This document shows positions 1 through 5,958 of a stretch of 9,488 bases of DNA, piece after piece. Below the pieces are notes generated by a model. The model made no database searches. It saw only the letters and a list, made by a program, of their open reading frames with translations, and was not told the origin of the DNA. A program made the translations under genes and the position numbers. Source of the stretch: DASUFH01 sp036274645 (lineage in GTDB: Bacteria; Acidobacteriota; Terriglobia; 20CM-2-55-15). The first letter of the stretch is position 1. The number at the start of each line of letters is the position of its first letter. The stretch spans positions 1 to 9,488 of the forward strand of contig DASUFH010000238.1 in assembly GCA_036274645.1 (NCBI GenBank), in the 5' to 3' direction.

Positions 1-193
1 CAAAGAAAACAAATACCTGACCGCCGATTTCGCCGCGCTGGCTCGAGAACGCCACGAACGTCAGGTTCACCGCGTTCAGCATGATCTCCACGCTCAACAG
101 CAGGGCAATGATGTTGCGCTTGATGAAGAAGCCCAGGACGCCAATGCAAAACAGCGCCGCCGCCAGCCCGAGATACCAGTTGAGAGGAATCAC
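1..193 (-). CDS. nuoK: NADH-quinone oxidoreductase subunit K (partial, C-terminus off window)
   Basis: Small membrane subunit of respiratory complex I, part of the proton-pumping arm next to NuoJ. The visible 64 residues begin IPLNWYLGLAAALFCIGVLG after the start and contain the family signature SVEIMLNAVNLTFVAFS. The conserved membrane glutamate falls at residue 36, the same number as in E. coli NuoK. Two hydrophobic helices are visible; the family is about 100 residues long, so roughly a third is missing beyond position 1. The start is GTG at 193-191, which overlaps the nuoJ stop as GTGA, with GAAGGA three bases upstream. A GTG start in this position implies translational coupling to nuoJ. 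nuoL, M and N would be expected further left, but this cannot be seen. Confidence 0.93.
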   Translation of the reverse strand, partial: MIPLNWYLGLAAALFCIGVLGFFIKRNIIALLLSVEIMLNAVNLTFVAFSSQRGEIGGQVFVFF

Positions 194-681
194 AGGTCCT
201 TCTTTGCGAAAACGACCGCGCCCATCAGCGCGATCAGGATCAACAGCGATGTCAGTTCGAACGGCAGCAGATAGGTCGTGAACAGGCTGCGGCCGATCGC
301 CTCGGCGGTGCCTTCGATCTGCGGTTCGCTCGGCGTGGCGCCCACCACATTCCAGAGGGTGGCGCCGATTTCACCCAGCAGGACGAGTCCCATCGGAATG
401 CCGACGAACTTCAGCCAGCGCATCCGGTCCTCTCCGTCTTCGTCGGCGGGAAGATTGAGCAGCATGATGACAAAGACGAAAAGCACCACAATCGCGCCTG
501 CATATACGATGACGTTGATGACCGCCAGGAATTCGGCCTGCAGCAGGATGAAGAGGGCCGACATCGACGCCAGCATCACGATCAGCGACAGCGCGCTGTA
601 GAGCACATGCCGCTGCGCCAGCACGTTGATGGCGGCGCCCAGGGCCAGTCCGGCAAAGAGGATGAAAAGCGCCTGGATCAT
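190..681 (-). CDS. nuoJ: NADH-quinone oxidoreductase subunit J
   Basis: Membrane subunit of complex I (163 residues), one of the small helical proteins linking the NuoH quinone site to the antiporter-like subunits. About five hydrophobic segments are visible: near residues 2-20, 28-48, 51-76, 92-112 and 137-157. The signature QAEFLAVINVIVYAGAIVVLF, with its pi-bulge-prone Y60-A-G, covers residues 48-68. Length is in the normal range (about 160-200). The ATG at 681-679 overlaps the nuoH stop by four bases (ATGA), and its own stop overlaps the nuoK GTG. nuoI, the usual gene between nuoH and nuoJ, is missing, and the direct overlap shows that H-J is a real junction. Confidence 0.95.
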   Translation of the reverse strand: MIQALFILFAGLALGAAINVLAQRHVLYSALSLIVMLASMSALFILLQAEFLAVINVIVYAGAIVVLFVFVIMLLNLPADEDGEDRMRWLKFVGIPMGLVLLGEIGATLWNVVGATPSEPQIEGTAEAIGRSLFTTYLLPFELTSLLILIALMGAVVFAKKDL

Positions 682-1694
682 AACAGCGCGACCACCAGAC
701 TCGTGACGAGGATGTTGAGAACAGCGACCGGCAACAGGATCTTCCAGCCAAAGGCCATCAGCTGGTCATAGCGGAAGCGTGGAATCGTCGCGCGAATCAG
801 GATGTAGAAAAAGATGAAAACGAACACTTTGGCGAGGAACCAGAACGTCGGAAGGGCCATCTTCAGCCAGTCCGGGCCAAAGCTCGGGCCGTTCCAGCCG
901 CCGAGAAACATGATCGTGGCCAGCGCCGACACAGTGACCATGTTGGCGTATTCGGCGAGGAAGAACATGGCGAACTTCATGCCGCTGTATTCGGTGTGCC
1001 ATCCGGCCACCAGTTCCTGTTCGGATTCGGCCAGGTCGAACGGAAGGCGGTTGGTTTCCGCCACCGCGCTGACCACGTAAACGATGAACCCGAACGGCTG
1101 CAGCAGGATCGTCCAGCGCGGGATGAAGCCGAACCAGGTTCCCGACTGGCTCGTCACGAGCGAAGTCAGGCTCAGCGTGTTCCAGATCATCAGGACCCCG
1201 ACGACCGACAGCGTCAGACTCAGTTCGTAGCTGAGCATCTGCGCTGACGAACGCACCGCGCCCATGAGTGGATATTTCGAGTTCGATGCCCAGCCGCCCA
1301 GCATGATGCCGTAGACGCCGAGCGAGGCGATGGCAAAGATGAAGAGCAGGCTGACCCCGATGTCCGGGGCGATGGTCAGCGACGGTCCGAACGGAATGAC
1401 GGCAAAGGAAAGCAGCGCCGGAATCAGGGAGACGACCGGCGCGAGGTAGTAGAGGATCAGGTTTGCGTTGCCCGGCGAGGTCTGCTCCTTGAACAGAAAC
1501 TTCAGGCCGTCGGCCAGCGGCTGGAGCAGGCCGAACGGGCCCACCCGGTTGGGGCCGGGCCGCATCTGGACGAACGCCATCATCCGTCGTTCCAGCAGCG
1601 TCGTATAGGCGAGCGATGTCATCACGCCGCCGAAAATGACGACCATCTTGACGATGAGGAACAGGAAGTTCGCGCTGGTCACATACTCGATCAT
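678..1694 (-). CDS. nuoH: NADH-quinone oxidoreductase subunit H
   Basis: Membrane subunit of complex I (338 residues, normal for the family) that forms the quinone-entry chamber together with NuoB and NuoD. Signatures seen are RPGPNRVGPFGLLQPLADGLK at about 45-65, the acidic loop motif NRLPFDLAESEQELVAGWHTE at about 215-235 followed by YSGMKFAMFFLAEYANM, and RATIPRFRYDQLM at 301-313. About eight membrane helices are visible. The start is ATG at 1694-1692 with only a weak ribosome site, 28 bases after the nuoE stop. It follows nuoE directly, whereas in the common nuo order nuoF and nuoG lie between. The stop overlaps the nuoJ start. Confidence 0.97.
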   Translation of the reverse strand: MIEYVTSANFLFLIVKMVVIFGGVMTSLAYTTLLERRMMAFVQMRPGPNRVGPFGLLQPLADGLKFLFKEQTSPGNANLILYYLAPVVSLIPALLSFAVIPFGPSLTIAPDIGVSLLFIFAIASLGVYGIMLGGWASNSKYPLMGAVRSSAQMLSYELSLTLSVVGVLMIWNTLSLTSLVTSQSGTWFGFIPRWTILLQPFGFIVYVVSAVAETNRLPFDLAESEQELVAGWHTEYSGMKFAMFFLAEYANMVTVSALATIMFLGGWNGPSFGPDWLKMALPTFWFLAKVFVFIFFYILIRATIPRFRYDQLMAFGWKILLPVAVLNILVTSLVVALL

Positions 1695-1722
1695 CGATTC
1701 GTCGTTCGCGCGCAGCCCGCCG

Positions 1723-2196
1723 TCAGCCGCGCTGCCGTAATTCTCCGATCAACTCCTCGACCCTGCCGGGAGTGAGGTTCTCGTGAAACTCGCCGTTGAC
1801 CTGAATCGCCGGCGCCGTGGTGCAGGAGCCCAGGCATTCAAATTCGATTGCGGAAAACAGGCCGTCCTTTGTGACTTCGCCCAGTTCGACGCCCAACAGC
1901 CGTTTGACCGTGGCTTCGATGTCGTCCGATCCGCGAAGCATGCACGCCAGGTTGGTGCAGATCAGAATGTGATATTTGCCGACCGGCTTACGGCGGAGCA
2001 GGGTATAGAAGGTCAGGGTGGACTCGACGTCCGAGGCCGTCAGTCCCAGCAGCGATCCGATATGCTCCATCGCTTCCGGTGTGATGTAGCCCGCCTCCTG
2101 CTGCGCAAGCAGCAGCATCGGGATGAGGGCCGATCGCTTCTGCGGATAGAGGCGGATCAGCTGCTGGAATCGTTCTTCGGTAGCGGGAGAAAACAA
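1723..2196 (-). CDS. nuoE: NADH-quinone oxidoreductase subunit E, [2Fe-2S] thioredoxin-like protein
   Basis: Peripheral subunit of the NADH dehydrogenase module of complex I, carrying the N1a-type [2Fe-2S] cluster. With the chosen start it has 157 residues, as expected for NuoE. The N-terminal helical part (FQQLIRLYPQKRSALIPMLLLAQQEAGYI) is followed by a thioredoxin-like ferredoxin domain. Four cluster cysteines are present as C80-x4-C85 (CTNLAC) and C121-x3-C125 (CLGSC). I chose TTG at 2196-2194 because homology begins there and GGGAG lies at 2211-2207, ten bases upstream. The open frame continues to 2364, but that part lies over nuoA in another frame and resembles no protein. Its usual partner NuoF is not nearby. 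The exact start is inferred; the gene identity is firm. Confidence 0.93.
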   Translation of the reverse strand: MFSPATEERFQQLIRLYPQKRSALIPMLLLAQQEAGYITPEAMEHIGSLLGLTASDVESTLTFYTLLRRKPVGKYHILICTNLACMLRGSDDIEATVKRLLGVELGEVTKDGLFSAIEFECLGSCTTAPAIQVNGEFHENLTPGRVEELIGELRQRG

Positions 2197-2200
2197 TGCG

Positions 2201-2572
2201 CTACCGCTCCCACTCGAGCGCGCCTTTTTTCCAGACGTAGAGATAACCCGCCAGGATCGCGACAATAAAGAGCAGCATTTCGATAAATCCGAAAAGCGGC
2301 GCCAGTCCGTTGAGTTCCCGGTAGACCACCGCCCACGGGAAGAGGAAGACCGCTTCAATGTCAAAAAGCAGGAACAACATGGCGATCAGATAGAACTTTA
2401 CGGAGAACCGTTCGCGCGCTGAACCGACCGGCGTCATACCGCATTCGTAGGGGGTCTTTTTCGCCGCGGTCGGCTTGCGCATGCCCAGGACGAATGACCC
2501 AATGACGGAGACCGCGGCAAATCCCGCGACGAAAACGAAGAAGATGAGGACCGGCGTCCAGCTTTCCAGCAC
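2201..2572 (-). CDS. nuoA: NADH-quinone oxidoreductase subunit A
   Basis: Small three-helix membrane subunit of complex I, located near the quinone cavity. The 123-residue product has helices near 7-30, 58-83 and 92-114. It carries the family signature YECGMTPVGSARERFSVKFY at 42-61, followed by LFDIEAVFLFPWA, including the loop cysteine C44 and the membrane acids D71 and E73. The start is GTG at 2572-2570, preceded by GGGAG at 2582-2578 with a five-base spacer. The frame stays open upstream to 2836, but that extension crosses the promoter and is not NuoA-like. It is the first gene of the operon and ends four bases before nuoE. Confidence 0.95.
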   Translation of the reverse strand: MLESWTPVLIFFVFVAGFAAVSVIGSFVLGMRKPTAAKKTPYECGMTPVGSARERFSVKFYLIAMLFLLFDIEAVFLFPWAVVYRELNGLAPLFGFIEMLLFIVAILAGYLYVWKKGALEWER

Positions 2573-2577
2573 GTTTG

Positions 2578-2582
2578 CTCCC
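2578..2582 (-). promoter_or_regulatory. Ribosome binding site deciding the nuoA GTG start
   Basis: GGGAG on the minus strand sits five bases before the GTG at 2572. No other in-frame start codon nearby has such a site, so it decides the start against the long upstream open frame. Confidence 0.7.
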
Positions 2583-2593
2583 GTAACGGCTCG

Positions 2594-2610
2594 GGAAGTC
2601 AACAACTTCC
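2594..2610 (-). promoter_or_regulatory. Inverted repeat in the nuo leader (possible operator or mRNA hairpin)
   Basis: Perfect 6-base inverted repeat GGAAGT-(5)-ACTTCC between the nuo promoter and nuoA. From the -10 box the transcript should start near 2623, so the repeat would lie at about +13 to +29. It could be a repressor site or a small hairpin (6 bp, 5-base loop) in the leader. Its position is suggestive, but a repeat this short can occur by chance. Confidence 0.35.
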
Positions 2611-2629
2611 ACGACCAACCAAACGCATG

Positions 2630-2659
2630 ACTATAGAGACCCGCGGCGCATTGTGTCAA
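2630..2659 (-). promoter_or_regulatory. Sigma-70-type promoter of the nuo operon
   Basis: On the minus strand a perfect -35 TTGACA (2659-2654) is followed after 18 bases by a -10 TATAGT (2635-2630), five of six consensus bases. A start near 2623 gives a leader of about 50 bases before the nuoA GTG. It is correctly oriented and in the only gene-free space upstream of the operon. Confidence 0.75.
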
Positions 2660-2903
2660 CCGGAGTTTTGGGCGCCGGTCGGGGAGGATTTTTCGCTGGT
2701 TCCCAGGCTCAAAGGTGATTATTCTCAGCGTTCCCGTCGAAGTCTGTGGCGCCGGATCGTGAAGAAGACTTTCTTCATCCCGGGGGGCGGACGCCATTGC
2801 TTGAAGCCAGGACGGTTCGTCTGAAATCTTCAACAACAGGCGCTCCGCCAGTCGTCCGCTTGGTGTTCGGAAGCTGGAAGAGCTCCTTTACAGGGCACAA
2901 CAC

Positions 2904-4883
2904 GTGAGGTTTCCGACAGTTTTTCCAGCGGCGATCATGGACCGACGTTCCGATTACGAAGATTCTTCTATCTGGCCCGCGCCCGGCAGGTTCATCCTTT
3001 TTGTCCTGGCGTTTGTTCTTTCGTACCACTTTGGGATGTCCTTTGTTCATGATCTGCCGTCGCCGTTCTGGTTTCCGGATTCCGTTCTGCTCTGCGTGTT
3101 ACTCCTCAGTCCGTTGAGAACATGGTGGCTGTATGTTCTGGCGCCGCTTCCCATTCGTCTTCTGATGTCTTCAGGAGACGCGCCCATGTGGTTCCTGCTG
3201 GCGTGCTTCGTCAACAATTCGCTGAAAGGCCTGCTCACGGCCGGCCTGTTAAGACGCATATCCGCTCAACCAATCTGGTTCGAGAAATTCCGCCGGTTCA
3301 CGACCTACCGTTTGATCGCGGTACTGCTTGTTCCCGCATTGTCGGCGTTTGGCGGAGCCGCCTCGCGGGCGCGCCTGGGGGATGATTTCTGGGAGGTATG
3401 GAAGCGCTGGTTCCTGGGAGACGCGCTTGCGGCCCTCGTCTGCGCGCCTCTGCTGATCCTGGCTTGCCAGCACTACCGCGAGTGGCTGCGTCTGCCGCGA
3501 CGCGTGTATTTCCGCGCGTCTCTGATGCTCCTGGGGCTGGTGACGACCGACTACCTGGCGTTTCAGCTTCCCGCCGGTCCGGAGGGGCACTCGCCGTTCA
3601 TGCTGTACCTGCCCCTGCCGTTTCTGGTCTGGGCGGCGGTGGAGTTTGGCCCACCTGGAGCTTCAGCGGCGCTGTGCCTGCTGAGTGTTTCCGCGATTTT
3701 CGGCGTGGGCGCAGGAGCGGGTCCCTTTGCGTACATGGATTCTGCAGCGAGCATGCTGTCCATTCAGCTGTTTCTGGCCGCGGTGTCGCTGCCGGTGATG
3801 CTGCTTGCCGTCATGGTTTACCAGCAGCGCAGGACGGATCTCGCGCTGCGCGAGAGTGAGGGCCGATTCCGATCCCTCGTTAATACGGCGCCGGTCATGG
3901 TCTGGATGTCGGACCGGTATGGTCTGTGCACGTTTTTCAACAGGCCGTGGCTGGATTTCACCGGTCGCCCGCTGGAGAAGCAGCTGGGAGAAGGCTGGCT
4001 TGAAGGGGTGCATCCGGAGGATCGGGACCACTGCGTCGAGCGCTATCTGGAAGCGGTGCGCCTCCAGAAGGAGTTCAGCCTGGAGTACAGGCTCCGGCGC
4101 AGCGATGGCGTTTACCGATGGGTCATGGACAAGGGGGTTCCGCGATACGCGACGGGCGGAAGCTACCTGGGGTACATCGGCAGTTGTGTGGACTTCACCG
4201 ATCGGAAGGACGCAGAGGAACGGACACGGGAACTCAGCGCTCAACTGCTCAATGCGCAGGAGTTGGAGCGGTACCGGATCGGACAGGAGCTTCACGACGA
4301 TCTGGCGCAGCGCGCCGCGGCCCTGTCCATGCGCTTGAGTCAGCTTGCGCGTCGCCGGGCTGACGATCCGGAGTTGTCTCGTGTGTTCGATGGCCTGCGG
4401 CAGCAGGCGGCGGAGATGTGCGAAGACATCAGCCGCATTTCCCATCAACTCCATCCGGCTACTCTCGAGACAGTGGACCTGCCCGTTGCGCTTCGTGTCC
4501 TTTGCGAGCAATCGGCCACGGACGAATGTGCGGTCGTTTTCAACGGCAGCGTGGATTCGACCGCGTTGCCGGAATCGGCCTCGGTCCCGCTCTTTCGAGT
4601 GGCGCAGGAGGCTCTTCGCAACGCCATCACTCATAGCGGCGCCACGAGGGTCGAGATCTCGGCGCACAATGCGGATTCGGGTATCTGCCTCACCGTCAAA
4701 GACAATGGTTGCGGTTTCATCGTGGCCTCCTTTGGCGGATCCGGCCTGGGCCTTTCCGGAATGACCGAACGCATGCGACAGGCCGGCGGGACCCTGCAGG
4801 TCAGTTCACGTCCTGGGCTTGGCACGCTGGTGACAGCAACCCTGAGCGTTGGCAGAAGGGTTCGCTCCGCGGCGTCGGGCTAG
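2904..4883 (+). CDS. MASE1-PAS-HisKA_3 membrane sensor histidine kinase (NarL/UhpB-like class)
   Basis: Membrane two-component sensor kinase of 659 residues. An N-terminal MASE1-like region (about 28-306) has around eight hydrophobic helices and the typical start LSYHFGMSF...PSPFWFPDSVLL. A PAS domain follows (about 316-436) with a PAC-like end GYIGSCVDFTDRKDAE. The dimerization/phosphoacceptor domain is HisKA_3 type: RIGQELHDDLAQ with H464 as phosphosite. The ATPase domain has N-box N573 (EALRNAITHSGA), G1 box DNGCGF (600-605) and G2 box GSGLGLSGMTERM (612-624). All catalytic boxes are intact. Such kinases normally phosphorylate LuxR/NarL-type regulators; none is in the window, so it is an orphan here. 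The ligand is unknown. The start is uncertain: GTG at 2904 has AGGG eight bases upstream, while ATG at 2937 has no ribosome site. It is divergent from nuoA, which allows but does not prove a regulatory link to respiration. Confidence 0.9.
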   Translation: MRFPTVFPAAIMDRRSDYEDSSIWPAPGRFILFVLAFVLSYHFGMSFVHDLPSPFWFPDSVLLCVLLLSPLRTWWLYVLAPLPIRLLMSSGDAPMWFLLACFVNNSLKGLLTAGLLRRISAQPIWFEKFRRFTTYRLIAVLLVPALSAFGGAASRARLGDDFWEVWKRWFLGDALAALVCAPLLILACQHYREWLRLPRRVYFRASLMLLGLVTTDYLAFQLPAGPEGHSPFMLYLPLPFLVWAAVEFGPPGASAALCLLSVSAIFGVGAGAGPFAYMDSAASMLSIQLFLAAVSLPVMLLAVMVYQQRRTDLALRESEGRFRSLVNTAPVMVWMSDRYGLCTFFNRPWLDFTGRPLEKQLGEGWLEGVHPEDRDHCVERYLEAVRLQKEFSLEYRLRRSDGVYRWVMDKGVPRYATGGSYLGYIGSCVDFTDRKDAEERTRELSAQLLNAQELERYRIGQELHDDLAQRAAALSMRLSQLARRRADDPELSRVFDGLRQQAAEMCEDISRISHQLHPATLETVDLPVALRVLCEQSATDECAVVFNGSVDSTALPESASVPLFRVAQEALRNAITHSGATRVEISAHNADSGICLTVKDNGCGFIVASFGGSGLGLSGMTERMRQAGGTLQVSSRPGLGTLVTATLSVGRRVRSAASG

Positions 4884-4923
4884 GGCGCTGCCGTCACCAT
4901 ACTTTCTCTTTCTCCGATGTCCG

Positions 4924-4951
4924 TTATCCATTGCCTGTTGTCGATTGTGAG
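4924..4951 (+). repeat. Degenerate heptad repeat, four units
   Basis: Four consecutive 7-base units each begin with TT, three of them with TTG (TTGCCTG, TTGTCGA and so on). The 7-base spacing echoes the arms of the neighbouring hairpin, although in another phase. The units are degenerate, so this could be a decayed simple repeat. Confidence 0.45.
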
Positions 4952-4991
4952 ATGCGCTTCTTGCATTGTTCGCTGGCCAGCTGCCCTTTTT

Positions 4992-5156
4992 CCCCACTTA
5001 TTCGTTAATCATTGGCTGTTCACTGTTAACTGTTTCACTTAGACATTTGTGCATTGATCGGCTTGTTGATTGACGGCTGCCGGCCGGATAGGGAATGACA
5101 AATGGTTAAGTGAAGCAGTTAATAGTGAACAGCCAATGATTAACGAATAAGTGGGG
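4992..5156 (+). repeat. 50-base inverted repeat around a 65-base loop (long hairpin or MITE-like element)
   Basis: The left arm 4992-5041 and right arm 5107-5156 are reverse complements at 48 of 50 positions. Both differences are G-U pairs in a plus-strand RNA (G5025 with U5123, U5033 with G5115), so that RNA pairs along the whole stem. Pairing continues into the loop: 5044-5050 with 5098-5104, then 5052-5055 with 5094-5097 across a one-base bulge. From 4993 to 5041 the left arm is seven heptads, six ending in TT and the last in TA. No open frame spans it and no clear target-site duplication flanks it. Candidates are a non-autonomous mobile element, a structured RNA or a processing/termination hairpin. 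Function is unknown. Confidence 0.85.
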
Positions 5157-5207
5157 CGGCCATTCACGGATTCGCGCAAGACCGTCACTTCAGCGGTTGA
5201 GGCGCGA

Positions 5208-5236
5208 TTGACTGCTTCTCACGCCTTGCTTTAAGT
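5208..5236 (+). promoter_or_regulatory. Candidate promoter of the HAD gene
   Basis: TTGACT (5208-5213, five of six -35 bases) is followed by a 17-base spacer and TTAAGT (5231-5236, three of six -10 bases). The predicted start near 5243 is almost at the ATG (5246), so a leader would be minimal. The weak -10 keeps this tentative. Confidence 0.35.
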
Positions 5237-5245
5237 TTTCAACTG

Positions 5246-5950
5246 ATGAAAGTCCTGCTGTTCGATCTCGACGACACCCTCATTGATTATTCCGGCGGCG
5301 TGGAGCGTTGCTGGGAGGAGGCGTGCGCGGTCCACTGTCCTTCGGCGGGCGTCGATGCGGACCGTCTGGTCAGGGCGTTGGCCGACACCCGGCGCTGGTT
5401 CTGGAACGATCCGGAAAGGCATCGGCGCGAGCGGGTCAATATGCCACAGGCGTGGCGGCGCATCGCGGAGTATGCGCTGGCGTCGGTTGGCGCGCCGGAC
5501 GACGACGGCTTTGCCGCGAGGCTCGCGGGCGAGTATGCGTCCCGGCGCCGGGAAACCCTCGATCTGTTCCCGGAATCCCTGTCCACGCTCGACCACTTTC
5601 GCGCGCGCGGCGTATCGCTCGGTCTGGTCACCAACGGCGACGCGTCGCAACAGCGTGACAAGATCGAACGCTTCGGTCTCGCCGGCTACTTTGACGTGAT
5701 GGTGATCGAAGGCGAATTCGGAGCGGGGAAGCCGGACGCGATTGTTTACCGCCACGCGCTGGAGACTCTCGGCGCGGATCCATCCGTGGCCGCAATGGTC
5801 GGCGATCACCTGGAGTTCGACGTCGCCGGATCGCAGCGCTGCGGCATTACCGGTGTATGGATTGACCGGCGCGGCCGGGGCCTCGGTTTGAGCGCGGTCC
5901 GCCCGCATCGCATCGTCAGTTCACTCACCGAACTCACGGAAACCACGTAG
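5246..5950 (+). CDS. HAD-superfamily hydrolase (subfamily IA, probable phosphatase)
   Basis: A 234-residue cytosolic HAD-type hydrolase, probably a phosphatase acting on a small metabolite. All four HAD motifs are seen. Motif I is LFDLDDTL, with nucleophile D7 and general acid D9. Motif II is LVTNG with T129. Motif III is GAGKPD with K162. Motif IV is MVGDHLEFDV with D187 and D192. A helical cap lies between motifs I and II (about 15-105), as in subfamily IA. The layout resembles pyrimidine 5'-nucleotidase or YjjG-like and phosphoglycolate phosphatase-like members, but the substrate cannot be told. The ATG at 5246 puts motif I at the very N-terminus, as usual. There is no Shine-Dalgarno-like sequence. 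It converges on the pirin gene with only eight bases between stops, leaving no room for a separate terminator. Confidence 0.9.
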   Translation: MKVLLFDLDDTLIDYSGGVERCWEEACAVHCPSAGVDADRLVRALADTRRWFWNDPERHRRERVNMPQAWRRIAEYALASVGAPDDDGFAARLAGEYASRRRETLDLFPESLSTLDHFRARGVSLGLVTNGDASQQRDKIERFGLAGYFDVMVIEGEFGAGKPDAIVYRHALETLGADPSVAAMVGDHLEFDVAGSQRCGITGVWIDRRGRGLGLSAVRPHRIVSSLTELTETT

Positions 5951-5958
5951 CGCGACGC

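Larger units (their letters stand above)
2573..2903. other. Divergent intergenic region between nuoA and the sensor kinase
   Basis: About 330 bases without a supported gene. The nuoA-proximal side holds the nuo promoter, the leader inverted repeat and the nuoA ribosome site. On the kinase side a small hairpin is visible at 2759-2778 (GAAGAA-GACT-TTCTTC plus two flanking pairs, one of them G-U). No convincing plus-strand promoter for the kinase was found; TTGAAG at 2801-2806 has no good -10 partner. Short open frames here overlap the promoter and look non-coding. Confidence 0.6.
4884..5245. other. Gene-free spacer containing a long hairpin element
   Basis: About 360 bases between two plus-strand genes with no supported coding sequence. 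It is visibly richer in A and T than its surroundings. It contains a heptad-periodic tract (4924-4951), a 50-base inverted repeat (4992-5156) and, at the right end, a candidate promoter for the HAD gene. No transposase, tRNA or U-tailed terminator directly after the kinase stop was seen. Confidence 0.7.

Noticed and set aside
2197..2364. N-terminal extension of NuoE overlapping nuoA, suggesting an A/E fusion or overlap
   Set aside because: The extension is Ser/Arg-rich out-of-frame nuoA sequence with no NuoE homology, and a better start (TTG 2196 with GGGAG) exists.
2627..2824. Possible 65-residue small protein on the plus strand between nuoA and the kinase
   Set aside because: It overlaps the nuo promoter on the opposite strand, has no ribosome site and no recognisable pattern.
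2573..2836. N-terminal extension of NuoA into the intergenic region
   Set aside because: It would cross the strong promoter at 2630-2659 and has no NuoA-like content; GTG 2572 has a good ribosome site.
3663..4667. Long open frame (334 codons) on the minus strand opposite the sensor kinase
   Set aside because: The opposite strand encodes a protein with every kinase motif intact; the antisense frame has low-complexity, Arg/His/Gln-rich content with no recognisable domain. Typical antisense shadow in GC-rich DNA.
4924..5156. Repeats considered as a CRISPR array or retron-type ncRNA
   Set aside because: Units are only 7 bases with no spacers, and there is no cas gene or reverse transcriptase nearby.
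4975..5162. GGCCA at 4975-4979 and 5158-5162 as a target-site duplication around the hairpin
   Set aside because: Only five bases long, and the left copy is 12 bases away from the arm; likely chance.
5231..5908. Minus-strand open frame of 225 codons opposite the HAD gene
   Set aside because: Mirrors the HAD coding periodicity; the plus-strand gene has all four HAD motifs.
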